Shown: piece after piece, positions 23,383 to 35,573 of the stretch
How the letters are laid out: each line of letters begins with the position of its first letter
Numbering within the stretch: the stretch's first letter is position 1
Assembly (NCBI GenBank): GCA_015039365.1
Contig: WION01000126.1
Location: forward strand, 1 to 64,000
Source of the DNA: Amanita rubescens
Lineage: Eukaryota; Basidiomycota; Agaricomycetes; Agaricales; Amanitaceae
Reading direction: 5' to 3'
Length of the DNA stretch: 64,000 nt
The notes under the pieces: model-generated
Databases searched by the model: none
Told to the model about the DNA's origin: nothing
Seen by the model: only the letters and a program-made list of their open reading frames with translations
Position numbers and translations under genes: made by a program

Positions 23383-24018
23383 ATGACTACTACTGAACTT
23401 TCTCCAGGCATCTATCGTATCGCCGTGGCTGGCAGATATGGCAACGTCGAGCCTGCACTTCTAACTCGCCATGGGGAGGGTGGTCACGTCACCATTCTCC
23501 CTCCTAGTGCCCAACCTGACCCCAAGCAGGAGGTAATACGTCGCCTTCTGATGAGCTCATTGTCTGTTGCTCACCAGCTCCTTTAGTGGGGAGTCATGCA
23601 TGGTAAAGAACCGGGCAACATCATCATCGGGCTCCCTACCCGGCTCTGGCCATCCTCTTACCTTACTTACAATGGCGCTCCCGAAAAACCCAAGCAAGGC
23701 AACCGGGTCGAGTACCGGGTTTTTGAATTCCACGAGACCGAATGGCACCTCGACGCAATTGTGCCTGGATATCGTTACTTGTCAGTCTCAGTCCCATCTT
23801 CTCGCGCGATGTCAAGTTGACCCTCCTCTCATGCAGCCTTCATGTCGCCGGTTCGCATCTCGGTATTAGGCTTTCCCCGGCGACTATTCATCCACCCATC
23901 GTATGTCTCGTTTTAAATGCCACGAGAGCATAAGGGATTAACCATCTTGTAGCTTCAACTCGGGATCGAGCATCAGTTGGAATGGAGGTTTGAGCGCGTG
24001 CGTGATGCAGAAGTCTAG
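23383..24018 (+). CDS. Beta-trefoil protease inhibitor, I66 (cospin-like) family
   Basis: Four exons (23383-23532, 23587-23780, 23837-23900, 23953-24018) join in frame to give about 157 residues with no signal peptide. The N-terminal part (LSPGIYRIAVAGRYGNVEPA, then LLTRHGEGGHVTILPPS) and the QEW junction over intron 1 fit the I66 peptidase inhibitors of mushrooms, cytoplasmic beta-trefoil proteins such as cospin that block trypsin-like proteases of fungal feeders. The ending HLGIRLSPATIHPP fits the last trefoil strand pair. Donors are GTAATA, GTCAGT and GTATGT. It stands alone in a gene-poor region between repeats. The family call is from memory of its pattern and rates as probable. Confidence 0.7.
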
Positions 24019-24749
24019 TGGTGGATGATGAATTGTGATTCGACTAGTAGTAGTACTGACAAATAGCCTCAGATGATCAGATTGTACAAATATATTTGCG
24101 TTGAACTTTGTGATTTCAAGTTGGCGCGTCTGTTCTCATTAGTCGTACCACTGTTATTCAAAGCTTCATCTCTAACTCTGGAGACGCATCAAGCTGAATT
24201 GATAGCCTACTAGTATCGGTGCCAAGACTCTTATCATCGTCCCAGTGACGATCAGCACGAACATTCTTCTTGGGATGATTGCAACAAATCTGTCATGAAG
24301 CCCGCACACCTTCCTCTTTGCCACTCTCCGATCAGTGATGCACGCAACCAATCCTATCAGGAGGCCTCACGTTGAACAGATTAGTGTTCAAGAGCTCTCA
24401 GTGGTAAGACCGACAGGGCCCGTGGCTAATGATCTTGGATTTCGTACCTCCGCGCCAGTAGATCGTTTTTCTCAAAATTAGTCTTAATGACACCGGTGCA
24501 TAGGTGTGGGAAGGAAGCAAGACAAGTGAGTTCTTCCAGGTACGAATGGGTTGGGAGGTTTGCGGTAAATCATTACTATTATTAGCTTTACGTCTATTCC
24601 CTCTTTCCTCCACGCTTTCCTCCACGCAATTGACACCTGCGCCTAAAAAGGGACGGCTTCTGCGATCGCGCCCGGTCAGATTAGGAATGAAATTCTCATG
24701 TGCATGAACTCTGTCAAACCCCTAGCGGTAAAGGTTAAAACTACACTCC

Positions 24750-25262
24750 GGATGTGCGCGAGCATACCTCGATGAACGGAAACACCGTTTTAGATCAATA
24801 ACAAAGCTCCTTGGCAGTGTGGCGTCCAGCGTAAAAAAGCGAGAACGCGAGAAAAGATGTTTGCGATCAATGAGGGCCTGGAACAGTGAAAGACAGCAGT
24901 GAGCACATCAATCAATTTTGATTAGCAGAACCCGGAACATTTGGGTTTCGTAACTCACGGTGACAGCGATGGCAAGAAGAGGAACAACGCCGGGTACTTG
25001 AACGAGATCGAGTAGAAGCGCTGCTTCATGGTCACAAGACCCGCTCTTAATCTCTTCTTCAGTGTTTCGCAGGCTACAACAGCAGCTAGCACAATGTCAT
25101 ATATCGAATTTCCCGTCTGCCGTCTCCCTGCGGTACAAGAGTGTTCGGCGACACAGGAGCAAGAGCGGAAGAAAACCGAACGTCGGAATACGAGGGATCT
25201 GGGCAGTGGGAAGTCGTCCATTTTGGAAGTAGACAGCATGAACATTGTAACAAATGAGAGGG
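24750..25262. repeat. Direct repeat, copy 2
   Basis: This is the partner of 21553-22412 and lacks its ~190-bp extra segment. It includes the shared gctagcacaatgtcat-like and gggatctgggcagtggg stretches. No coding function is supported. Confidence 0.55.
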
Positions 25263-25334
25263 AAGAGTTTTCGAGTTAAGATCACATATGCGGTTGAGTT
25301 TGGAATCTTGGGTTAAGGATGGAGGAGGTCTAGA

Positions 25335-25500
25335 CTGTATTCTGCCTGAGTCTAGCACCGCTAGACGATGAGATCGAGTTAGGCCCTCTGCTAGTGCGCA
25401 TGGTCTGCCAGTGTCTCGTTCAAGATTGTCCATCTCCGGTTGCGTCCCAGAGACGCTGGTAGATCTCCAACTGGCGTGCTGAGTTAAATTCGTCTCCAAG
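25335..25500 (-). pseudogene. Fragment of the membrane/coiled-coil protein gene
   Basis: This stretch is similar to 32690-32850, the part of the membrane-protein gene that encodes the cytoplasmic coiled coil. Shared pieces include gacgatgag, tgtccatctcc and atctccaactggcgt. It is isolated and frame-broken, so it is a dispersed relic. Confidence 0.55.
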
Positions 25501-26094
25501 AATCGTCGTCATTTTTTGCTAGATAAATGGTTCGATCAACCCCATTGAACGAACGTAGCACACACACTGACCTCGCCGTGATTGTCTTACAAATACCACA
25601 AAACCGTGCTCCCCTTCGTCCTATTCGTCAAAGCGTCACCGAGTAACTTGGGTAGACTTTCTCAACGGAGAATAAGCTGTGAGCCAGAGACGATTCGATT
25701 CATTGTAGAACTTGCGAATCCGAATGACTGTCCTATATCCTGTTTGAGCGTACAAGTATGTATCGAATTGGCAAGGATGCTTACGCCTCGCGCTCGATCA
25801 GTTCTTCTTCACTGCATAAACAAAGTTAAGTTGGAGGTAGACGCTGAGCGCACCCGGAGCGGCCCTGGCGACTGGCCTCTGCTCACGTAACATGCCAGAG
25901 TTGAGTAGAGCGGGATATACTCTGACAAAGAATCAAGAAAGTCCGCAGCCAAGCACCATGATGATCACAGGAATAGACTGGTGACCTACGCTAGGGAAGG
26001 ACATAGTCGATCTTGAGTCAAACGCGTTGAGCGTATGCGGACTAGAGGAGGCACGGGAATTTATTTCCTATTCAGATAGGCTCAGCCATCCAAA

Positions 26095-27005
26095 GCCATG
26101 CCGGAGCTGAGCTGCGTCGTTCCACGCAGACACTGCAATGCTCCAAAGTTCACGTTCAATGTTCAACCTCAAGCGGCGCCTCACCATGCAGTCGTTCCTC
26201 CAACATCAGACTCTCTTTCCAATTCGCAACATACCACGATCAATCGCTGGACAGCGACGTATATTAAGACGACCGTAGGGAGTTCTTTCAAAGATGATAT
26301 AAGTGGATTACGAGTGAGTATTAGTGACTCTGAGTCCAACGCGTTTGCTCACGTTCAATCCGCGGATCCCCTAGAACAAAGCTTCCTCAGCCTTTCACAA
26401 TCTCAAATCCTAACCTCCTCTACGATAAAGGGTCGTAATTATTGTTTCGGCTCTTCCAGACCCTCAGAGGTTCTCCTATGATGCGTTGTCGTAAGGATGA
26501 AATGTTTAAGCTTTGCCAGTGTATGCGCCTTCTCCAGTCGTTGATAACCTCAATTGGTTGATGGTACATTGTTATAGCAATCTTTTCAAGTCTTCGGATA
26601 AACTGATTTCATGCCGGCTCCGCCTTGCCATTACGTATACAGTCGGATTGGATTACAGTGCCGTATTTTTCGCTGTTGGCAGTCGGCGTACTGTAGTTGA
26701 GCAGGATGTACCACAAGAATTCCAATTAACTGGTACGCTTTGCCTCCTCCGTCCTATCCACTAGATGACAGTTGTCATAGTTTATTGTACACCGCTATTC
26801 TTTGAAAAGTGGGCATATGCGGCCCTAATGTCATTGCGTTCGCTTTACCCGATATAGTGCTTTTCTGGCCGAGGCAACAGGTTCGTTCATGCACTCATGA
26901 GAATTCATTTCCCATTCTGACGGACGCTCAGCCCTTCATCTACTCTACACTCTTAGACTCACGCTGTGTCTATTTCACGCAGATCAACATCTGTAAAGAA
27001 CCTTG
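26095..27005 (+). pseudogene. Truncated second copy of the RhoGAP gene
   Basis: It parallels 11080-12100: matches include cgctggacagcgacgtat, ttctttcaaagatgatat and ggattacgagtgag, and later the intron sequence ctcatgagaattcattt. Near 26985 it jumps from the acgcagatc(a/g)acatc position of the RhoGAP gene straight to the sequence found at about 13435, so some 1.3 kb including the whole RhoGAP domain is missing. Numerous substitutions and indels close the frame. It marks the left part of a segmental duplication. Confidence 0.75.
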
Positions 27006-27597
27006 TGTAGCTGCAGATATTTTAGATCAAGTTATGACTACTCTGTAGAACAAAGTGCTGAGCATTAGCTGTTGTTGCATTTGCAACCTCAGGCTGTCCT
27101 GCTGCTTCAAGACATTTCTCTTTACCCTTGCTATTAATATTATTTAATTTATCTGTTGCACGGTGGGACCTGAACTAGATGCATGATGATGATTTACAAG
27201 TTGTAAACATTTCTGGGTTAATATGTTTTTGATCTTTGGCCCAGGAGTCTCAAGTTCAGGTAACAAGTTGTTTAAATCAGCTGAACTACATTCATTTACA
27301 AGCCAACAAAGTCTGTACCCAGTGCAGAATATATGACAACATGTAATAAAAGTACTATACATATCACATATACAGGAAAGTAAAAGAATTCATTCAGTCC
27401 ATCTCAAGAGGCTTTAGAGGTAATGGTACAACTTAGCAAACATGTAGGGGAAAAGGGAATTAGCATATATGTAGCATTGCAATAAGAGTCAGACTCGGAA
27501 AGCATCTTGGCATGGGAGCAGTTGCCAGTGGTGTTGGGTCTATTAAGTGTGGTTAGAAAGTGTAGATTATAAATGAATTACACTGTTACACACCAGA

Positions 27598-30500
27598 TCA
27601 AATATGGACAATTTGATCATACAGGAATAAAATCAATGTCTGATGATTGGAAGGCATAGAACTGGAGGTAATTTGGCTCTTCAGTTTCTCCACATAGCCT
27701 TGCTGCTTAAACTGGTACAAAGCATCCATGACAGTTTTGTCAAATGGCTTTGATATGGAAAATGAGAGCTTGCAAATTATAATAGTTGCTTTGATATGTT
27801 AGACAAGTAAATGCATGAAATATGGACTGTTACACTTACCAGCTAATATTTGGCAAGCAAGAGGCTAGCATAACATTAGCATTAATTGAGCATCATCGAA
27901 ACAAACATAATTATTACAATTATTGAGAATTTGGTAGAAGTATCTGCAATTCCATTTTGGAACAAAGATAATAGTTGCTCCTGATGACAAGCAGCAATGA
28001 GACTTTGAAGTACATTTCATGAATGCACATATGTACAGTCTCATTAATAAATTAGCATATCTAATTGGAGAACAGAAACAGAATCATACCAGCTGGTAGT
28101 GATATCAGAAATTTTTGAAAGGGGGTATTGTAAACCAGCTTACTTTCTGATGTAGAGTCATTTGGAATGTTGTATGTCTCAGAGGTACAGTGTCACTCAC
28201 TTCCTACCATAGACTATGGGATAAAATGTGATGAAGATGGTGCAGCAGAGTGACTGACCAGCTAAATATCATGGCATTAGATGTGATGGAGAAGTTGCCT
28301 AGAAAAGAGAGCAACAGCAATGTCACTAACACGCTATTGGTCATGGGATCAAAGTGAGGAAATAGACAATTGGTGAGATGTCCCTCACTCGCTGTTGGTC
28401 ATGGAATGAGACAAGTTGTAATTGCTTGAAAGACAATAGTGAAGTGTCTCACATGCTGTTGGTCATAGTATGGGATGTGCTAAGATTGGTAAGAAAAGAC
28501 AGTTCAGTGCTACTCACATGCTGTTGATCATCAGAAGAGATGTGGTTAGGACTGCTAGAATCAATGCAGTATTACTCACAACCTATTGGCCACAGCAGTA
28601 TGAGATGGTGCTGAGACCTGCATGAGAAAGACAGTGTTGCCTCACTCACTCCCTGTTGGTCATGACATAAGATGTTATGAGCCTGCCTGAGGGAAAGGAT
28701 GCATTATCATTCACCCCCTGTTGGTCATGGAATTTGAAGATGTGTTGAGACTATGTATTTACAACAAGACAACACTGTTGCTCACAACCTGTTAATCATG
28801 GTATTAAAACTGACAACAGACAGTGTAATGCCACCTACTGTCTATTGGTCATGGGATAATGTGTCATAACTGCCTAGAGACAGTGTAGTATCACTCACTC
28901 CCTGTTGGTCATAGGATATAATATGTACATGCATGTATGAAATGCAGTGCAGTGTTGCTCACTATCTGTGTGGACATGTCATTGGGCTGTGTAAAAGAAT
29001 AGATTGGATTGTCACTCACTCGCTGTTGGATTTGATGAGATGTGGTGAGACTGCCTGAAAAAAGAGTGCAGTGTCACCCACATGTAGCTTAGCATAATAT
29101 AAGATGTACTGAGACAGATTAATAAAGGGTAGTACAGTGTTGCTCACATTCTATAAGTTCAAATCATAAGGAGATTGCCTGGTAAAATGCAGTGCATTGC
29201 CACATACTCCCTATTGGCCATAGTCCAAAACATTTCAATCTGGCTAGGCAACAGACACTATGGTGTTGCTCACTTTCTGTTGGTTATGGTCCAGGGATGA
29301 GATATTTTCCAACAGAGAGTATACTACTCACAATCTGTTGATTGTGATACTATAGGAATGACAGTCAGAATCCAATTCCTTGTCACTCACAGGCTATTGG
29401 TAAGGGATATGATTTCAATGGGACTACTGGGAAAAGTTAGTACATTCTCACTCACAAGCTAATAGTCATAGTAGGACAGGAGCTGTGACAAGGAGTGACA
29501 ACATCACACACATCCTGTTATTTTTGGAACAAGCATAATTAGACCTGCCTGGAAGAAGAAGTGTAGCAGGATTTACTCTCTATTGGTCATGGGAGAAGCT
29601 GTAAATAGATGTAGACAAATGTAACATTACCCACATTCTGTTGGATGAGTAGTGCAATCATGTGGTGGACTGTTGAAAGGAAAAAGTGTAATGTCACTCA
29701 CATTCTGTTGGTTATTGGATAACAGCTCATCAAAATTAAGACAATACTACTTCCCCATTCCTGTCCATAGCATTAGATTCAGTAGCAGAAATGTTTTTAT
29801 GCTGACCAGTGCATTGATCTTTAACAAAGATGATTATCAAAGCTCATCCAGAAGAGATACAGTACAATGCCACATACATCATTCTATGTATTTGAGCAAT
29901 TTGATTGGATAAATATCTGTGGTTAAGTTCTTGAATGAAAACCTACTTTAGTACCCTATTCATGATTCAGCTTCTGATGTCAGCACTAAACAGTTGTTAC
30001 TATACCCAGTAATGTGGAAACCTGCTGATAACAATATCAACAACATCTATGAATGTAAGTTCAATGTTTGAATTCAGGGTATATCTGGAGTCTGTCGAAG
30101 TTGAATATTGGAATATTCAAGGTAAATCTCACTGAAGTGCTGCTTTGACACAAAGATGAAGGTTGTTCTTTTGTGTTGAAATGAACAGCTCATGTAAACT
30201 ATCATCATCAATTGCATTTGCTGTTTGCTCTGTCAATTCAGGGCAGTTCTTCTCTGCAATGTGCATATCTGTTAAAATAATTGTATCTTATCAAAGACAT
30301 ACTACAGCATCAGTGTCCTACCTTCCAGTTTCACATATGCTTTTGGTGGATGGTTAGCTTTCAAGACTTTAGAGAGATAAATTTCCTTGAAGATGTTTTC
30401 AGCATTTTCTCTGGCCTTGTCCCATCTACCACTTCTGTCTTCTATATCATTTATTTTGACATATTCTTGGATTATTTGAGCATCAAATTTGGTGAATATA

Positions 30501-31331
30501 GTTATCAAAGGAACTGTGAAGGCACCATGCATTATTCAGTACACAGGTTTTATTGTGCAGAATGCACAAAAAAGTAAAACTCAATATTGCCAGTGCCTTA
30601 CCATTTCCTGTCCCTTTGGTAAAAAACTCAAGTTCTGCAGTTAGAAGAGGACGTGAGCCCTCCATAGGAATGCAATACCTGCAAAATCCTGCATTAGATG
30701 TCCTTGTATATGATTAATGTAAAGATACCAAATTGCATGCAATTGGTCTTTCAACTCAGATGCAGCAGATCTTTCCTCAATGAAATTCCAAACAATTTCC
30801 ATCTCCCCACTTTCACCAGCTTCAAAGCCCTGAGAATCATGAAAAATGAAGTTGCTTCCAGAGTATGTAATCTGATGTTCAATGTCATGTATCCCTCTCT
30901 GAAAAGTATGGTATATCAAAGACTTGTGCTCCCATGTACTAAGCACCATTTACTTACTTCAATTGATGGTGATAAAGGTGAATATGCAGATGCTACATTT
31001 TCAGAAGATACTGGTGCTGCTTTCCTCCCCAAAATATGCTTGATTTTGGCACAAAGCTTCCTCTTAGGCACATGCTTGGGCTCATAATCAAGCATAACAC
31101 CATCCTGATCATGGATGATGGGTATGGTTCCCTGAGCTACACCACAGACCTTCTCAAGAATGGTGGTCTTGCCAGCATTGGCCCTTCCTACAATAAGAAT
31201 ACGGAAGTGGGGGCAATGATATCGCTTCTTGAGGATCCTGACATGTTCTGCATCTACCTGCAAGTCAATTTAAATAGTTGGGACATGAATTCTGGCTTAC
31301 TTGATGCATCCATGTTGATGGTTTCTGCCAT
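27598..31331 (-). CDS. P-loop GTPase gene with a microexon array (paralog 2)
   Basis: This is the paralog of the gene at 14273-19018. The first exon starts at 31331 (MAETINMDAS). After an intron ending caggtag the G domain reads NAEHVRILKKRYHCPHF, then G1 (GRANAGKTTILEKVCG), later FHDSQGFEAG and IFTKFDA. The C-terminal exon near 27600-27750 (FDKTVMDALYQFKQQGYVEK, ending FLYDQIVHI) is intact and differs from paralog 1 largely by amino-acid-tolerant changes, so it has been under coding constraint. Between them lie small exons and 27 microexons. Two splice signals differ from paralog 1: a GC donor has become GG near 29755, and the donor after the EQLLSLFQNG exon reads AT instead of GT. This copy may therefore be partly decayed. 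Confidence 0.65.
28090..29704 (-). repeat. Array of ~62-nt intron units separated by 3-nt exons (array 2)
   Basis: I read 27 units on the minus strand with the same plan as array 1: GTGAGT-like donor, CAG/TAG acceptor, and 3 nt between acceptor and next donor in 26 units, 6 nt (CTACAT) in one. Aligning intron bodies to array 1 shows that a block of about eleven units (8-18 of array 1) is absent. At least eleven of the aligned microexons are identical in sequence and two more are synonymous (AGG/AGA and GGG/GGA). No microexon codon is a stop. Confidence 0.85.
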
Positions 31332-32557
31332 TGGTGAAAGTTGTGCTGAACAACTTAGGCTTCTTCAACAAGTTAGCACCCAGGAAGCTCTGAAGTGACA
31401 CATGTGATTGGGAGGATGACAGCTCGGAAGATGCAGAGCGCACTTCAAGTACTAGTTGTATTACTAAGCAGAAGTATGAGGTGACGATCCCTCGGATGGT
31501 GGCAGTGACTGCAGTCTGACCAATGGTCGGCGAGGACGAGGGCGCTAGTAGTCACTACTGGTAACTTCCACCAAGGCAAGAAATGAGTTAGATGTGCGTG
31601 CGATAATCTGATGGACGAGCTGATGAGGGCGAAACTGTGCTGGGTTTAAATTTTGGACTCCGACTGCTTGACCTTTGAGCCAGAACCGCCGCCAAACGAG
31701 AACCAACAGGCTCTGGATCGAGACGATCCCTATAACGTATCCATACGGATGCACCACGTTCCCGAGACCGTCGAAGCCGCAATGATAGTATTCCTACAGT
31801 TCACTGCTTTCCTTACCAGTCACCAGAGTTGCCTTCAATCTCTTGTGCCGTGTCCTCCAGGCTTAAGTTGTACTAAACCTCCACCTCCGATGCCATTCGC
31901 ATCATTGTCACTTTCGCGATCCTCCTTCACCTGATACGGCTGTTCCCCACATACCGGCCCCCTTCCTCTTGTCTCTTCGCTCTATCCTGCTCCCTTACCG
32001 CAATACGTCCTCAGTACGACGCCTTGTATGCCGTAGCCATCGTTCCCCATCACTTTCGATGACGTTCTTGCATTCAGTGCGTTGTCGACGAACATCTGGC
32101 CCGGGGTTGTTCGTTTGGAAGTCCAAAGATAAGACAGCAACAATGTCGACTTTTTTTTCTTCGCCCATTATACCGTCTTTTAGTTTGGTGCTACCACCTG
32201 CGTGCGTCGTCGAGTGCCGAGCTTTTTTTGCCATAACAAACTTCAAAGGACGATCACGCCTCGATTTTGTTTCCAACCTCTTGATGCTGGACGCCGCGCT
32301 GCTAACGGGCCGGGCTCGCCATCTATCCAAAGCGGCATTTCTGATGGTGGCACCCAGGGCAGAGGGAGATGTTCACCGTATATCTCCCAATTATATTAGT
32401 TTACAGCTACCTATGAACATTATGTGTGAAAAAACACGAAACACGTTTTACAATTGTCCAAAAAAAAGTAAATGAAACGCTGCGTGGTAGTATGATGAGA
32501 TAAAACATAAATCTAGTCGAGGTATAAACAAAAAGATGGAGATGTTTAAACTATCAA
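31332..32557. other. Intergenic region, no gene supported
   Basis: The left part resembles the upstream region of GTPase paralog 1. Frames of 60-170 codons at 31650-32480 overlap on both strands without recognisable features, so I call none. Confidence 0.4.
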
Positions 32558-33966
32558 TCAATCATATGCAGGTGGCGGTTCGTCGGACAAGCCTTGTGCC
32601 CAATCTGATGAGCGCTCCACTTGCAAATGTTCGATTTGAGCCCTAAGCTGACGTATCTGCTCCCGCATCGTCTCCATCTCATGTTCCGTTTCTCGCCCCC
32701 TGGCACCGCTCGACGATGAGGTCGAGCCAGGCCCGCTGGTAGTGGGTATAGTCTGTCTCGTTGCCAGAGTGTCCATCTCCTGCTGCGCGGCCTGGAGACG
32801 CTGGTTAATCTCCAACTGGCGTACGGTGCGGAGTTCGTCTCGGCTCTTTGAGTGGAAACCCCGCCGAACAGGCGTTAGCGTTGTGGATCCACTGGTAAAG
32901 TCGGATGATGGTAATCGACCAGGGCTGTGTGGATCGTATAATGTTCCCGAGCCGTGATTTTGGGTATAGAGGGAGTTTTGAAATGGTAGGTGGGTATTGC
33001 TCGTCGCAGCGTTGTCGCGATAGCTTTGGGGTGGTGGTGGTTCCTGGATGAAAGAGGAAACGATGGGCTCGTCGGTCCCGGGTCCTTTCTGTTTCCGTCT
33101 CAAACGTCGGAAGAGTATCAGCACGGTGAATAACGCAATGAGCGCGAGACCTCCGAGTACAGATCCGACGATGATACCCAGCTTGCTGTTCGATGATGAA
33201 GTATGGGCTGTTGTAGATTCTGGGGTGCTACTGGTACCAACCATGCCGGCGGTGGAAGATCCAGAGTTCGAAAAAGTCGCGCTATCAGGGACATCGGCCC
33301 TGCAAGAACGTGAGATTCGGCGGCTGTCGAGGCGATGATGGAAAAAACGCACGTGTAAATGGCGTAGTCGAAGCAGATAAAGCTGGGGGAGACGTCTGTT
33401 GAGATCACTAATTCGTGCTGAGAGTTGCTTAAACCGCTAGTGCTGAACACGGTAGAATTGTACTGAAAAGCCGAGCTGGTACTCGGTTGGTGGGAGACAG
33501 CTACCATGGAATTGCCATCGATGGTAACATTGCACATCGTCGTTGCGTTGGTTCCATACACATTTACATTGTTGGCAAGGATGAGGAATACCCATACAGA
33601 TATGCCTGGAATGTTTAAGTAAACGAGGAAAATATCGGAAAGTGGAGAAAATTTCGAACCTGTGAAAGACAATGTAATGCTCATGTTGTTCAGACTTGAA
33701 GTGTATGATCCAGCCGTCCATGTTTGGTCAAAGGCTGAGTACGGGCTTGGCACGATTGTACCGCAACTACTGCCACTGCAGCCTTGACCATACCAAGGGC
33801 TGCCGCTGGGCTGATAGATCGGTTTTAGACCGGTCGTAAGGTCGCCGTAAGTGTCATCGATGCTTATGTTGACAAGGCCAGCACGAGTACTAGTCGTGCA
33901 GACGAGGAGGAGAGTGAGCAAGTCAAGGACGGCTGGTCTAACGAACATGTATCTGCGGAAGTTCAC
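32558..33966 (-). CDS. Secreted-then-anchored single-pass membrane protein with coiled-coil tail
   Basis: Three exons (33660-33966, 33353-33605, 32558-33299) join in frame to give about 433 residues; a second in-frame ATG at 33948 may be the real start. The protein has an N-terminal signal sequence (FVRPAVLDLLTLLLVCTTS) and an extracellular domain of about 240 residues rich in Asn-X-Ser/Thr sites. A Ser/Thr-rich stalk and one membrane span (IIVGSVLGGLALIALFTVLI) are followed by a basic stop-transfer (RRLRRKQK). The cytoplasmic tail has two predicted coiled coils (RQLEINQRLQAAQQEMDTL and REQIRQLRAQIEHLQVE) and ends in PPPAYD. This layout is common in Agaricomycetes; its function is unknown, perhaps sensing at the cell surface. 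Relics lie at 34200-35090 and 25335-25500. Confidence 0.8.
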
Positions 33967-34199
33967 ATACCGTAATTAAGTAAGTTCAATCAATCCTATC
34001 GAATTTTGCTGTCACGACTTCGGGCTCAATGCGGCCATCCTTTAATGAAGTAAATAGAGTTTATTTTTAGATCCCACGTGACGCATGCGCCGCTCGGACA
34101 CGCGGTTCGGCGGAGATTCGAGAATCCGGAGATCGTGTGCATATATGGTTGCCTTCCTTACTTAGATCTTGAACCGTAGGTGGAAATAAGATATACAAC

Positions 34200-35090
34200 T
34201 CGTGACATGCAGGCGGCGGTTCACCTGGCACCAGACAAGCCTTGCGCCCAATCTGAGGAACACTCCATTTGCAACTGTTCAATTAGAATACTAGTTGTCA
34301 TCTCCGCTCGCGAAAGGTCTCCTCATGTCCTGCCTCCCAGCATCACTTGACGACAAGCCAGGCCCGCTGTGCCGTGATGTAAGACTATCCATCTCCCCTT
34401 GCGCAGCTTGGAGACGCCGATGGATCTCCATCTGCCGTACGGTGTGGAGTCCATCTCGACACTTTATGCTTGGTGCATATGGTGACTGGAACTCCCGCCG
34501 AACAAGCACGAGCATTCCAAATCAGACAGAGAAATAAAACTTTGTTGTGGTAGGTGAATATTGCTCATCGCAAGGGGTGATTGATGATTGAAAGATGCAA
34601 CGGTAGGTTTGGGCCCGTTCTATTTCTTCTAGGACCGTCAGAAGAGTGGTAGTATCAGCACCACAACGAGCACGATGCCCCCAAGTATACATCCGACGAT
34701 GATCCCGATCTCTAACCTGCTATCGGACGACAAAGTATGGACTGCCGCAGATCCCGGAATCCTACTGGTGCCAACGATTAGCCGACGGATGACGATCCTG
34801 AAGTCGAAAAGGTGGCGCTATCAGGAACATTAGCCCTAAAATGACATTAGATTTGCAGGCAGTTGGGTGACGATGGAAAAATGTACGCTTATGTACTGTA
34901 CTAGCGGGGCTGATAAACCAGTAATTGATCCGTCGTGAGGTCAAAAAGTGACCTCAATGCATATGTTGACAAGGTGCGCCTGGGTCGTATGGCAGAAGAG
35001 AGTGAGCAAGCCAAGGACAGTATCGAGGCTAAGTTCTCGGCAGCCTGGGAGATCTCACGAGCGATGGGGCTCAGTGCCAACATATCCCCC
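34200..35090 (-). pseudogene. Degenerate second copy of the membrane/coiled-coil gene
   Basis: The minus strand carries pieces collinear with the gene at 32558-33966: a tail-like RRLQAAQGEMDSL with VRQMEIH, then DNA matching the membrane-span region around 34640-34720, and a segment near 34900-34980 matching the start of the ectodomain. Frameshifts and gaps separate them. It is a head-to-tail tandem duplicate that has decayed. Confidence 0.65.
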
Positions 35091-35573
35091 GCTGAGTAGA
35101 GAAGTTTGATGCGGTAGTAACATTTCGGATTATGCAGACCGTATGTCCGGCTTCCCTAGGAGCTGAGGTACAGTTTCAGTCACGGTGGTTTGTCAACATG
35201 ATAACGACTACGCCACTCGGAGACATGTTTCAACGGTTCATTTCACGTAAAGGTGGGAAACAGCGCTGCTTTGTTTGGCCGACTGGCTTACGAGGAGGCT
35301 GACGTCACTCAGCTTCATAAACTCCGGCGCTGCTTGGCTTTGTTTGGCCAACTACGTCCGGCTGTAGTCTGCCAGATACATATAGCTCGCACGACGCGGA
35401 GGCTATGGTGAGCACTATTCTGCTCCTATTTTACAGTGTCACTTATATAAGCCTTTAAAGATCAACTGGCCGCCGATTAATTATCATTAGGAGCAAGCGG
35501 AATAGGAGACTTGTAGTCTAGCCGGCATATCCTCCTTTTTTTTACCTCGTCATGCGATTTTCGAAGCTTGTAC
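35091..35573. other. Intergenic region
   Basis: No gene is seen. A short repeated phrase (gctgctttgtttggcc and gctttgtttggccaac, about 35265 and 35335) occurs twice upstream of the pseudokinase gene and could be regulatory. Confidence 0.4.
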
